A stretch of 64,000 nucleotides of DNA. It comes from Macrosoma leucophasiata (taxonomy: Eukaryota > Arthropoda > Insecta > Lepidoptera > Hedylidae). This document shows positions 1-12,600 of the stretch, one piece after another. The notes below the pieces were generated by a model, which had not been told where the DNA came from, searched no databases, and worked only from the letters and a program-made list of their open reading frames with translations. The translations under genes and the position numbers were made by a program. Position 1 is the first letter of the stretch. Each line of letters begins with the position of its first letter. The stretch lies in NCBI GenBank assembly GCA_036365455.1, contig JAWQUS010000003.1, positions 1,384,001 through 1,448,000 of the forward strand. The letters run 5' to 3'.

Positions 1-130
1 TTTTTATGTCAAAGGATTGACAGACAAGCAGACGGGCCACCTGATGGAAAGGTTACCGTCGCCTATGAATATTTGCAACACCAGGGGAGTTGCCAACGCG
101 CTGTCAGCCCTGAAAAACTCTTTTGACGTC
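1..130 (-). mobile_element. 3' end of a non-LTR retrotransposon (family L1a)
   Basis: Reads on the - strand as the extreme C-terminal codons and 3' UTR of a reverse transcriptase, ending in poly-A. It matches the 3' ends at 8930-9225 and 11848-12018. Cut by the window edge. Confidence 0.8.
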
Positions 131-154
131 AGTTTTGGAGAACTCCATAGTAAT

Positions 155-400
155 TACTAGCGTAGTCGTAGCAGGTCACTATTACTACCCTGGGGTCCTG
201 GGGTCGATTCCCGGGTCGGGGATATCTGAGATGACAATGTAAAATCCTTTATCTCTGGTTCTATTGTGGTTTTTAATTTTCTGGAAGTTTCATAGTACCT
301 CGGAGTTTGGTAATGTACCCGGTGATGACAACAGCCATCTGTTTCTTGAGCCAAAACGTAACCGGCCAATCGTGGTCGTTTGTATGTATGCTTGAATGCA
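155..400 (+). mobile_element. tRNA-derived SINE, family B, diverged copy
   Basis: A tRNA-like head with a Pol III B box (GGGTCGATTCC) is followed by the same body (CTTTATCTCTGGTTCTAT, AGTACCTCGGAG) seen in the copy at 25008-25212. Lies in an intron left of the first exon. Confidence 0.7.
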
Positions 401-471
401 TGCATTTACTTACCTCAGAAAAAGCATGAAATCTACATGTTCTATACACTCTTCCGTCATTCAATCCTCAG

Positions 472-628
472 TGAGTCGAGTGCAGATGAACTGAGCGACG
501 AGGAAGACTCGTCAGCGCCGGAGCAGAGTGAGGTGGAAGTGGAGATCGAGGGCAGCGAACGAGAGGAGAAGCACGCGGCGTACGATGGAGACGATAGGAG
601 AGACGAACACAAGACTGTCACTTTGCAG
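472..628 (+). CDS. Vps13: Vps13 exon 1 of window (acidic linker)
   Basis: Acceptor CAG before 472, donor GTCAGT at 629. It enters with one base completing a codon and leaves in phase 0. It codes for a Ser/Glu/Asp-rich, probably disordered linker ([20 protein letters not shown]). Being the leftmost exon, it has no visible partner to its left. Confidence 0.75.
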
Positions 629-3600
629 GTCAGTGTGTTGCGTTGCAAATATCTCGATGTGTGGGTTATAGTAATGAGGTGTGTTACGTGAGCGACGAAT
701 ACGACGACGACGACACGACGCGACACGACACGACACGACACGATGCTACACGCGACAATTATCCGTGTAGTGTCGTCATAACTACTCGAATCATGGAGAA
801 AAAAAGAAGATCGCAAGCAGGGCCGTTGAGTTGTTCATATTCGTCTTGTTGGCAGCGTCGCGTCGCGTCGTATTCGTCGTGTAAGCAGGACACTGTGCAA
901 AAGATATCGCGCGATAGTAGGAGGCGAGCGAAACGGGGATACGTGCCGGAGACATGACATGTGTACTATTTATTTGATTTTAATCCTATTTTTAAATATC
1001 AGTAACATAAGCCAATAAATTTTAGGAGCCAGAACACGAAGACAGCGTGGATTCCTGTCCCGAAGAGAACAAACTGTGCACCTACATATCGCTCGAAGCG
1101 CGTTCTCCACTGAACGCCACCATAGCCCCCGGCGGCGCCCGAGCGCTGCGTACGCTGGGCGCGGCATTGGCCGACCGCAACGCCGTCGTCACCGCCATCG
1201 TCACCGCCAACAATGGCTTGCAGCTTGTTAACGATATTGGTGAGTTGTGTCTAATAATATAATAATTGCTTGCTACAAAGCTTGAAGCGCTTTGCACTTT
1301 ATTCGCCGTACTTCGTATTAGTTCTCGGAAAAGCCGATCCGTGAGAGTGTGAAGCGCCAGATATCCCGGTCCTGACATACCTCCCGTGCTTCTTCTACAT
1401 TCATCATTCTCTTCATACATGCACGCCGATTCGTAATACTTTTGACCTCCACCCTCAGACAGTACTCGACCTGTTTGGTCATGGTAGGTCAGTCTTGGTC
1501 TTCCTGAGCCTCTGTAACCATCCTGCATTTATACGGAGAACATTCGCTCACTGTCAGCGCTAACTTACGGGTTGTACGGGATGTATCTACTTGTGGTTTG
1601 AAGCGCTTTCGTCACTAATCGTCTTATTAGCTTTGGGAACAGCTGCCAGTGCTGAGCGCGCCGTTGGCCAACCGCAACCCTGTCGTTACCCCGAAAAATG
1701 CACTGCAACTTGTAAATGCTATTGATGAGTGTTCCTGAGGAACAGCCCAAGACCTAGCCTATTTGTAACTTAAAAATGGTTTCTTCACTGAATGTCGTAT
1801 TTATTCCGATAAAAGCTGGAGCACTGTGAGCTTAGGCTGACCGAAGCGATGTAGTAACCGCAAACAATTTCCTGCATCTTGGTAAGATATTAGTAATTTG
1901 TACCTCCTTGTAACCTACATCATTTTCATCATAGAACGTCATATCAGCTGCAGGAAGCTTAATCGATTGCAACGATGTCGTTACATTAGTCTTCGTAGAG
2001 ATCTGCTACCATCAACCTATCCCTCCCACTCCCCCTTTATACCCACACCGCTTCACTCTAGATCGTCGGATGGCGAGACACTTAACCTATTTGTAGGACG
2101 ACACCGCTCGCCATTCGCTGTCGTTTTGTTTTCAGCTTTAAGCAATTATTTTTCCTGAACTGAATGACTATTATACTTATGCGTGTGTTGTGTGACAGGG
2201 CCAGGGTCAACGGTGTGGCTGCGTACCCGAGCTCAGACGGACCTGGCGGGGCACGCCGGGGTGCTCGCCGTCGCTGACTACGACAACGACACTTCTCGTC
2301 CTAGTACGCCCGGTACGTCCTATGAATGCCAGATCATCACATATTTTTTAAATACAACTAAAAATGATTGCAATCCTATTAAGCATAAATTCGCGATGGG
2401 ATAACCATTTGTAGAAAATATAGGAGCAGAACGCCGGCTAAATGGAAACTTTTCTTAACGGATGTTCCTACGTGACATTCAAGCGTGTGTGTGAAGACCT
2501 TAGATACGGCCCTGTAATTTCCGGCACAGAGGCATAACACCTAAGGCCTCAGGAGCGGTAACGCATCTGCATTTTGATCGTGGTATTTGTGTGGGTGTCT
2601 ATAGGCTGCAGTCATCACTTAACATCAATGTGAACTGCATGCTTGCTTGCCACTTCGTTAACATAAAAAAAAAAAACAAAAAAAATACCAGATAGAATAC
2701 GGACCACAGTTAGGCGTTTCACACACGGGACCGCGCGCCGCGAAGTAGGCGGTGAAGCGGATTTCGTGTCGCTTGACCTCTCTATTAAATACGTTGATAC
2801 CATTCACACTACACCGCCCGACCGCGCACTAGTCTACTCACCTCCACCGCAATCCGCGGTGGCGAGCGGTCCCGTTTGTAAATCGCCTTAGAAATCTGAA
2901 TAATTATTCACATTCTGATCATCTGATAGAGCTCCAATGACGGACCTCGAGGAGTTGAGGGCGTATGTGCCATCTAATCTCATCATAGCTTCAGCTGAAA
3001 GACGGCCGCTGTTGGACAAAAGCGTTCCCTAATGATGCTCAAATCAGTGTCGAAGATGACATGCTTCCTGTGGTAGTCTCCAAGAACGAAAAACTGAGTT
3101 GTGGTCTGTTTAGACACTACAATTTATACACGGTGTATTGCATACAATGCGAAACTTGTAGAGACAGGCTTCATCACAGGAGGATTCGTCAGATCCCAGT
3201 TTACATCGTAGATTTTCAAAAGTGATTCTCAAATGTTCCATACATTTCAAAAATAGAATTCAGTTAAACAGTCCGTTCAAATATTGAATACAGGTTGCGA
3301 TACATCCGGAGCTGATCTTTTGGACGAAGTGGAAGAAGAGAAGAAGCAGGAGATGACCGACGTCAGTGATGAATGGGATTGGTAAGAAAATAGACACACC
3401 CTTCAATTATGTATTTTAACTAGAGACATCTACTGATTTTGGGTTTCATCCCTAAGTCGGAAAGATAGTGCATAAGTGCATAGAATCGCCACTACACATG
3501 TATATTTGAAATTTAAGTGCATAGAATCGCCACTACACATGTATATTTGAAATTTAAGTGCATAGAATCGCCACTACACATGTATATTTGAAATTTCTTA

Positions 3601-6600
3601 AAGCAAGGGAAAATTATATCAATTCAAATATGTATTTTTACGCCAAGTCACTGACGGGGTAGGTAGTGAGTGTGGAGCACCAGATATCCCGGTTCTGGCA
3701 CACCTCCCGTGTTCCTTCTACATTCATCATTCTCTTCAGACATGCACGCCGATTCCTAAGACTTTTGACCCCACCCTCAGACAGTACACGACCTATTTGG
3801 TCACGGTAGGTCACTCTTGGTCTTCCTGCTCCAATAAAATCAAAATGTTTTTATTCTGATACACGCGAGATAAATGCATTAAAATCATTTGATTTCACAT
3901 CATTGATGTCTGGATTTTATAGATTGCTATAGTCAGTCACCATCCGAAAAAATATGTCTGTCACAGTTTCGAGGGTGGTTTTGGGGGCGAGGCGGAGGCC
4001 GGGGCTGAAGGGGAGCTGTCCCCGGGCTCCGGCGCCGCCTCCCTCGCGGCGCTGCAGCGGCGCCTCACCGACCACACGCTCGCCATACGCCTACACGACA
4101 TGGAACAGCTCACCGTAAATACCTTACGTAGCCTGGGTTGCACCAATATATTGGTTAAATATCATTTTTGACCCACGTCGTGACCACGGTAGCTGGCAAG
4201 CGACCAAAACGTCTGGTATGAGAAGAAGTTTGGGAGTGTTGTACCTATACGCGAGAAAATCCGCAAATTTAATTTCTACAATGTGTGAAGCTCGCGAAAA
4301 CCTGTAAAAAAGTTAAGGTTAAAGTTATTGTAACATTTCACATCCTTCTCTAACTTAAAGAAATCTGTTAAAGTGAGAGAAGGATGTTATAATAATTTTA
4401 ACTTTAACAAATATCTTGGTGCAACCCAGGCTTAATCATGAATACAATCCACACACCGTCTCCTGACAAGGAGAATTGTTTTTTTCTGACAAATGTAACA
4501 TTTGTCGTTATATTCCAATCAATTTACAAGGAAGTGAAACCTTCAAAAATATTCACAAGAAACACTTTATTGTCTACCTATCTCATTTTCTCCCACGTTG
4601 AATCTTACGAATTTATGTCTCTCTCTCTTTTTACTGTCGGTTTCTCGTTTTGTCGACTTTCAAATCACAACGATTCTGAAGAAATTCAGAATCGTAGTAG
4701 TTGTCTTCGGCCACACATAAAACACGAACCGAAAAAAAGTCATGTAGCGTAACTTGCGTACCTACCCTTATTTAACACTCGCTAGTAATAAGATTAATTT
4801 TTATTTTCCACTATTTTATTTTTTAATTATTATTTATAATAAAAACCACGTCTCAACGAGTTCTAATAAACTTGTTGAGACTAGAAATTTATTTTAGTTA
4901 GACGTTAGTCTCATTTTTGTTTGTATTGACTGTTCACCAAATGGGTGACCATAATTTTTCTTAAATTTTAATAAACTGTGGGACAAAATATTATCTATAT
5001 CTAAAATGTCTGAAATCGATTCGGTTATCGATTCTGAACTAACTAGTTTCGGGTTGTACATTCAATCCTGTTACACGTTGTAGATAGATGATCTGGTGCC
5101 CGCAGGTCCCGTGCCCGGCGCGCACGGTGTGCAAGCTGCACGCGCTGCGGGCGGGTCGGGCGGGTCGGGCGGGTCGGGCGGGCCGCGACGGCGCGCGCTA
5201 CTACGTCGCCGTCGACAGAACCGCGCACTACCACACCAAGAGGATCGTCGTGCGCTCGCCTCTGCAGGTTGGTGGCCTGGAACCCGGTGAAAATAATTTA
5301 AAGTGAAACATTCTACTGGTGGTAGAGCTCCAGTGACGGAACTCGCGGGCGTAGGCACCACCGCATTACCTAATATACTTGCCGCTAAATGGTAGTGTTC
5401 AGCACTATCGTGTTCCGGTCAGCTGGTAATGTACGGCCCTGTAATTTCCGGCACAGAGGCATAACACCCTTAGGCCTCAGGAGTGGTAACGCATCTGCAT
5501 TTTGACCTTGGTCTTTGTGTGGGTGTCTATAGGCTGCAGTCATCACTTAACATCAATGTGAACTGCATGCTTGTTTGCCACTTCCATTACATTAAAAAAA
5601 AAAAAAAATCAAAAATGTGCATAAGAAACACTGCGTGATTCCTTTATACGATTCTCCACGTTAAATCGTATGAATTTATGTGTCTGTCTCTTTTTACTGT
5701 CGTTTTTTCGTTTCATCGACTTTCAAATCACAACGATGTCACAAAATTCCATACAAACGCTTATTTTGGTTACCTATTACCTACACAGACATCAATCAGT
5801 GACATGTGCACCTGTGTGCGTAGCACGTAGGGTTAAGAGGTTAAAACTTTAGGCCTCGGACCGACATTAAAGAAATAAAATAATACTATTTACCTACTTA
5901 CATACATTACAGATATTTCTATCTATTCTTTGACATATGACAATTGATTTCTAATTTTATTGTTCTTGGCCGATATCGACCAACTGCGGCTCAACAGAAA
6001 GGCAAATTTCTACTTACCAGCTTCACCCAGTTTACCGGTGCATTTTAAAAACATAAAAACACAAACATTACTTCAACAAATAGCACACGTATTGGAAAAT
6101 AACACTCACTACCTACTCATTACGTCGACAAGTCACTTCAATTCAATATACTGAAACACTTTTATTACTAATGCAATGCAATCACATTCATCATCACAAG
6201 ATGGCATACGAAAGAGCGAGACAGTTGCGGAACAATTTAATTGAATTAATAAGATATTTACTTAAATATTAAAATATCTTTCATTAATAAAACAAATAAT
6301 GAATTGTGGAATTTTGTGATAGTCCCATACTTATTTAAATTAATTAAATTCTAGGTGCACTGACTAAATAGAAAAAGTACCTAAAGTTTTTTAATTGTGA
6401 ACATAATTTTTTTTCCTTCGGGAAACTGAATTTTTTTCTTCTTTCTTAATAATTGTTTTATATTATTTCGCATTAACACATGCTTGTGAAATAAATTTTT
6501 TTTTAAAGAAAAATGCAAAGAAAAATTTGACTTCAGGCGAGACTCGAACTCACGGCCACTGGGAATCCAGTCCAGCCGCTCTTCCAACTGAGCTACCGAA

Positions 6601-9600
6601 GTCCTGCCCGATTTGTCAAATCTTTCCTTCACATTTATTGCATTGCCTTATGGTGGCAATTATTCTTTCTTCTTCTCCTTTTTTGTCACGACTTGCTGAC
6701 ATACAGCCATACACTGCACAATAAAGCACCATCTTAATGTTAATTGTTAAAATAATTAAATGACGTGCTTTACAGATGATTTACTTTTATTTAAAACACT
6801 TACAACACATCTTATCGTATCGCCATATTGAACAAAGAGAACGAACCACAGACCAGCGAAACGGAAAAGGAAAACAGTGAGCAAGTGCACAGAAGTGCAT
6901 TCTGTGCACTTGCTCACTGTTTTCCTAACACGGTGTTACCAATATAAATGTACAATTATCAACATTAATGAATAAAATATTCGATTACAAATTAATCAAA
7001 ACTAGGCCGTTCGCAACCTCGCTGTAGAGCACCAACGGTCGCCCATAAGAGGGGAAGAGATGACTTAGGTGACAATTCATCCGCATGGGTGAAGCGGCAA
7101 AAATGGGCGGGACGTCGAAGTGTCCATTCTATACGTAGTATTATTACATATTCTCTGACGATGCTATAAAAGTTTTCGCTTCAATAAAAAAAATCGTAGG
7201 TCGTGTTGCACGCCGGACGCAGTATGTCAGGAAAGTCTTTGAAGGACATAAAGAGTCCTTATCAACACGTATATGTCAACACTTCCCTTCCTCAACCCGA
7301 CTGTACCGGGACGCGCTACTACATCGCCGTCGACAGGACTACAACACTAAGAAGATCTTCGTGCGCTCGCCCCTGCAGATCAGTAACCTGAAAGCCTGTG
7401 AAGGGTATAAAAATAAGAACTCTTTGGTCGCGTTGCACACCGGACGCCCTTTACATGGACGATTAGTATCTTAGAAGCCCCCGGTCGCTGCTACACGTGC
7501 TGCAGATCACTACCAGGATATTTTTTAAAGGAGTTTTTAAAGGAAGGGATTTCTTTTACAAACGGGCGTGTTGTAAACTCCTAATTTGTAAACGTCTTAT
7601 ATTACCAACAGATACGCAACGAGACGTCCTACGCCCTGGAGCTGCTGTACCGTCAGTCGGAGCTGCAGGCGGCCGGCGTGGAGGGCGAGTGGGGGGGCGC
7701 CGTCCGCAACCCCTTCTGTGGACTCCTGAGGCTCGCCGTGCTGCCCCCCCACGACACATACAACGTGCCCCTCTACGTAGCCTACCATTGTCGCCTGTAT
7801 CTACTGCCTACTAACCTTGAGTGAGTCTGTTCTCTAAGCAAAGATATTATGTGAGTACTTTCTTGCCATTTGCAAAACTTAAAAATACTGCGGCTGATCG
7901 TGTTGCTCGCTCTCCCGCGACACTGAACATTGTGCCCACGTCGCCTTCTCTGAGTCTGCATGCAGTATTACGTAATGTCTCTGAAGTATTTCGTCTAAAT
8001 GGCTGTTACTCATAACACTTACAACGTACGATTCCTATATATCACCTCAGGAGTTACCAGGCGAGCTCGCAGGGTATTTGGTGGATGGACCTGGCGAACG
8101 AGCTGGGCAGTCCTCAAGACTTGATGTGTCCAGCCAAGGACGACGATGACAGTGTCTTCGCCATGAGGATCGTGGGCGAGGAAGGTATTACTTTCGATTA
8201 TGATGATAATTATGTTTCTGTTTCAACAGGACGTTCTCATCAAAAAACTGGTTGCCTGTAAAGTCGGTTTTACGGGCGAAGATTTTATGTGACAACGTCT
8301 TTTTCTCGGTAGAAAGGCATTCGCCGGTCCGGCAGGCCTCTCTCTCGTTCGGTGACTCATCGTTACGTTACCGGGCGTTACACTTTTTCATGAGTGACTC
8401 CGAGCCGCAACCTAATTTAAGACGTTTTCACGTCAAAAATGACATCAATTTTTTTTGAGTTTTATTGGACTGATTAAAAAATCCATAAGAATTTTTCGAG
8501 GGAAGACTGTCTAATCTTGATCAATAAAACCACTCCTATAGGAAAGCACTCGTGGTAGAGTTCCAGTATAAGGGCTCGAGGACGTAGGCATTACAACATT
8601 ACCTAACCTGATACCAAATAGTAGTGTTGCAATGTATAGTCCCGTAACAACTGTCACAGAGACATAACAACTAAGGTATCAGGGGTGGTAACGCATCTGC
8701 ATTTTGACCTCTGGTGTTTGTGTGGGTGTCTATAGGCTGCACCTCACTTAACATCAATGTGAACTGCTTGCTGCCAGCCTTCATTACCTAAAAAAGGAGT
8801 TTTTAAGGCGACCTCGGGAATTCAGTACAATCTAAAGCATGATGATCCAAAGACTCTTCCTTTTATTTGATAATATTCTTTAAGTAGTAAGTAGCTTTAC
8901 TTCTCTCATCTCTTTTCCTACACCGTACTACCCGCCGAAGAGAGAAGTTCCACCCACACCGACTGGACACCTGGGAGTGCTCAACGGTGCGGTTTTCACG
9001 TTCGTTCCTGCCCAGAACGTGTAAATTGTGGAACGAACTTCCCTCTGAGGTGTTCCCTAGGTGCTACAATATGGGGTTCTTCAAAAATGGCGTCAAAAGA
9101 GTCCTTCAGGGCTGGCAACGCGTTGGCAACTCCCCTGGTGTTGCAAATGTTCATAGGCGACGGTGACCACTTTCCATCAGGTGGCCCGTTTGCTTGTCTG
9201 TCACCCTTCAGACATAAAAAAAAAAAAAAAAAGTAAAATAAATTATATTTTTCTTATTCCCAGGATGCCGCACCACAAAAGTGTCTCGTTCCATCCCCAA
9301 CCTACTCATCCGCGTCCTTCCTCCACTGGGCGTCCACAACCGCCTCGCACAAGCTTTACAACTATCCTGGACCCTGCAAGTGCCTCAAGGGCCGCTAGTG
9401 ACCCAAGTGCCGGAAGCAACACAAGTGTCGCCTTTGACCCAAGTGAGACTGGAGGCAGGGGAGCGGGCCCACTTGTACACGTTGAAGCCGGGTCAGTCGT
9501 ACAGGGTGACGGTGGATATGCACTATTTGGGGGTGCCGTGGACTGGACAGTTCACTTTGTCGCCTGGTAAGTGGATAAAGTGAAGTAAGTGAATAAGATT

Positions 9601-12600
9601 TCTAATAGCTATGAAGATTTTAAAATTGTACTTAATATTTTATTTTTCGCAATGACGATTCGACTTGCGAACGAACTTTAGAAATTAAAAAAAAAATGGA
9701 AAGAAAACATTTGTTCGATTCCTGCCCGAAGTCAATTTTTTTTTCAACGTTTTGAAATATTTTTATTTTGTGAATTAAAATTGTAAAACTCTTTGGTAAG
9801 GATGAAGATCCATAAAATTTAAAAAAAAACTACAAGCTACATTCTTTTTCAAAAGGTCGGCTGTCGCAAAACAAAGGTTAAATTTAGATGATTGAAGATT
9901 GAGGGGAGGGCTACCTACTATCTATAATATAAAAATAAGTCGGGTTTTCCTTCCTGACGTTATAACTCCAGAACGCAGGAACCGATTTCCAAGGTTTTGC
10001 ATTCGTTGGAAAGGTCTTGGGCTCCGTGAGGTTTATAGCAAAGAAAAAAGAAAATTCAGGAAAAAATAGTTATAAAACGACATCCACGCGGGCGAATCCG
10101 CGGGCAACAGCTAGTACTATATAATAATAATGGCAATAATATAATAATTATACGTCCCACTGCTGGACATGAGTCTCTCCCCTTTTTGGGGGAAGGCCTG
10201 GAGCTTACTCTACCACGCTACTTCAATGCGGATTGGTGAAGGTGGGTGGGTTAGTGACCAACCCGCTGTCGGATGTTTTTCAAACAGCCCATAAGGCCTC
10301 CGACAAGGTTTAACGACTGCTATCTATCGATAGCAACCGAGACCGACGGCTTAATGTGCCCTCCGAAGCACGGAAACGCACATTTAATTTGCCACTTGCG
10401 GTCACCCATCACACTACCCGACCGCGCCCGTAGTGCTTAACCGAGTAGATCGCTTACGATCTACACTAGCCGCTGGGCCATGCGCGCTTCTCATACTATA
10501 TAATACATTCTTGCAAATAAATATTTGTTTTATCTAAAGAACCTAAGACTCTCTAGGACCGCCACTGTTAGGATGTTTGTTTTAATTGTGCTAAAAACAG
10601 TTTGGTGATCTCATTACCTAAGTATCAATGTTGTACGGGGTCTCTCGCACTATATTTGTCTGCTTGATATGATGAAATATTAAAGTCCGGCACTAGGGAA
10701 AATATAAACACTTTATTTCTAATTTGCTTAAGAATAAATGATAACGCGACGCGCTTGATGAAAGTCAGTCCACAATACACGCGCGAACGGTGTATTGTGA
10801 ACTGACTTGATAAAAGTGCATAATGGGGTAAAATTGATGACTCTGCTACACTCATATTATTATGTACGATGCTCGTACAAATATAGTGATATCTAAATTA
10901 AAATATGACCAATATTGTATCCCAGATATGACAGAGAAGACGATCAGCATGAGCACGGAGCTGGAAGGCGAGAGTGAGAGGGAGAGGGAGTGCGGCAAAC
11001 GGATCGGCGTACGAGCGCGTCTGACGCGCGGCTCACACGCTCGACTGTTGTTGTACGCACCTTACTGGCTCATCAACAAGACCGGCCTGCCATTGCAGAT
11101 CAAGGTAAGACTTTAATCTCTCAAAGACGAGTTCTATCAAAACTAAGGTTCGATTGTACCAAAATATTTGTTAAAGTTACGGTTATAGTGAAATGTAAGA
11201 AACAGTTACATTGACTTTAACCGTTACTGCAGAATACGTTGCATCAGTGTATTTTTGACATTTTTTTTTTTTTTTTTTTTTTATTGGCAACCGCCAGGAG
11301 GCATAACTGCCAGCATCACGTTTGAATGATTGGAAATATATGGTACATAAATCAATTAATTAAATCCGCGTAGACATCATTAAATCTGAAAACACATAAT
11401 AGGTAAGGTTAGTAGATTATTAAACGATACACATTGTTAGAAACACTCAAAGCGTTGTATGGACATTTTTGACATTGCTAAAAATTACCAGGGTTGACAG
11501 ATTCCCTTACCATATGACAGATAATTTTGAGGTTATCTTTAATATTAACCAGCGCAGCTCACCCAGTAACGGTTAAATGATAGTTAACCGGAAGGTACTT
11601 TAACAAAGTTAAAGTACGGAGTGAACGAAAGCGGATGAACTGGCTTATATGCACCTAATTGGCTCATCAACCAAACTGCCATTGCAGACCAAGACAAGAC
11701 TTCTGTCTTTCAAACACCAGTTTCTAACGATAGATGATCTGAAAAATGTCGAATGAACACGCCCTGAAAGACGACGGATAGACCTAGCTCGTTTAACGCG
11801 TGGCTCTTTCGTTTTGTTATTGTAGGGAAACAACATCAAGCTAAGCTACAATATGGGGTTCTTCAAAAATGGCGTCAAAAGAGTCCTTCAGGGCTGGCAG
11901 CGCGTTGGCAACTCCCCTGGTGTTGCAAATGTTCATAGGCGACGGTGACCACTTTCCATCAGGTGGCCCGTTTGCTTGTCTGTCAATCTTCAGACATAAA
12001 AAAAAAAAAAAAAAAAAAGATTAAATTGTTAGTTTCTACAGAAACAGAGATGTTAGAGAAGACGATCAATATGCGAAAGGAAAGATGCACTGCTGGAAAC
12101 AGATCGGGGTGCAATTGCATTTAACGTGCGTCGCCCGCTCTCATCTGTTAGGTACCCTTTGTAGGTATGCGTTCGAATGATTTACAGTTGAAATTTAAAA
12201 AATGATTGAAGAAGCTATATACTTAGTTAAGATCGAGTAGAGATTGTAGTGTGTGTATTAACAAAGTATCTTAAAACGCTGACTTTAAATATGATTTGTA
12301 TCGCACTCCGGACACTGCTAAAATTCCATACAAACGCTTATTCTGGTGTTTTACCCAGAAATGTAGCACGCAGGGTTATGTCCTAAAACAATCGTGAAAT
12401 AAAATAAGTCTTCGCACTGACTACGTGACCATATTACCTAACTAAAAATAGGGCGTGATGGGTGAGGAGGGGAAATCCGGCGGGACGTCGATGTGTCTTT
12501 TCTATACGTTGTATTATTACATATTATGTGACTCTACCGCCATGTATAAGTGTTCCGATGATAACAGGGCCACCGCGAAGCCTGCGTGGAAGTGTGCGAG

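Noticed and set aside
3473..3595. CRISPR-like array
   Set aside because: Simple head-to-tail tandem repeat without spacers, in an animal genome.
6531..6606. Functional tRNA gene on the - strand
   Set aside because: The stems and boxes are tRNA-like, but the anticodon stem is imperfect and the same flanks occur in two further copies, so it is a SINE module.
9163..9570. 135-codon frame from 9163
   Set aside because: Wrong frame over Vps13 exon 9; the true frame is fixed by exon phases and family motifs.
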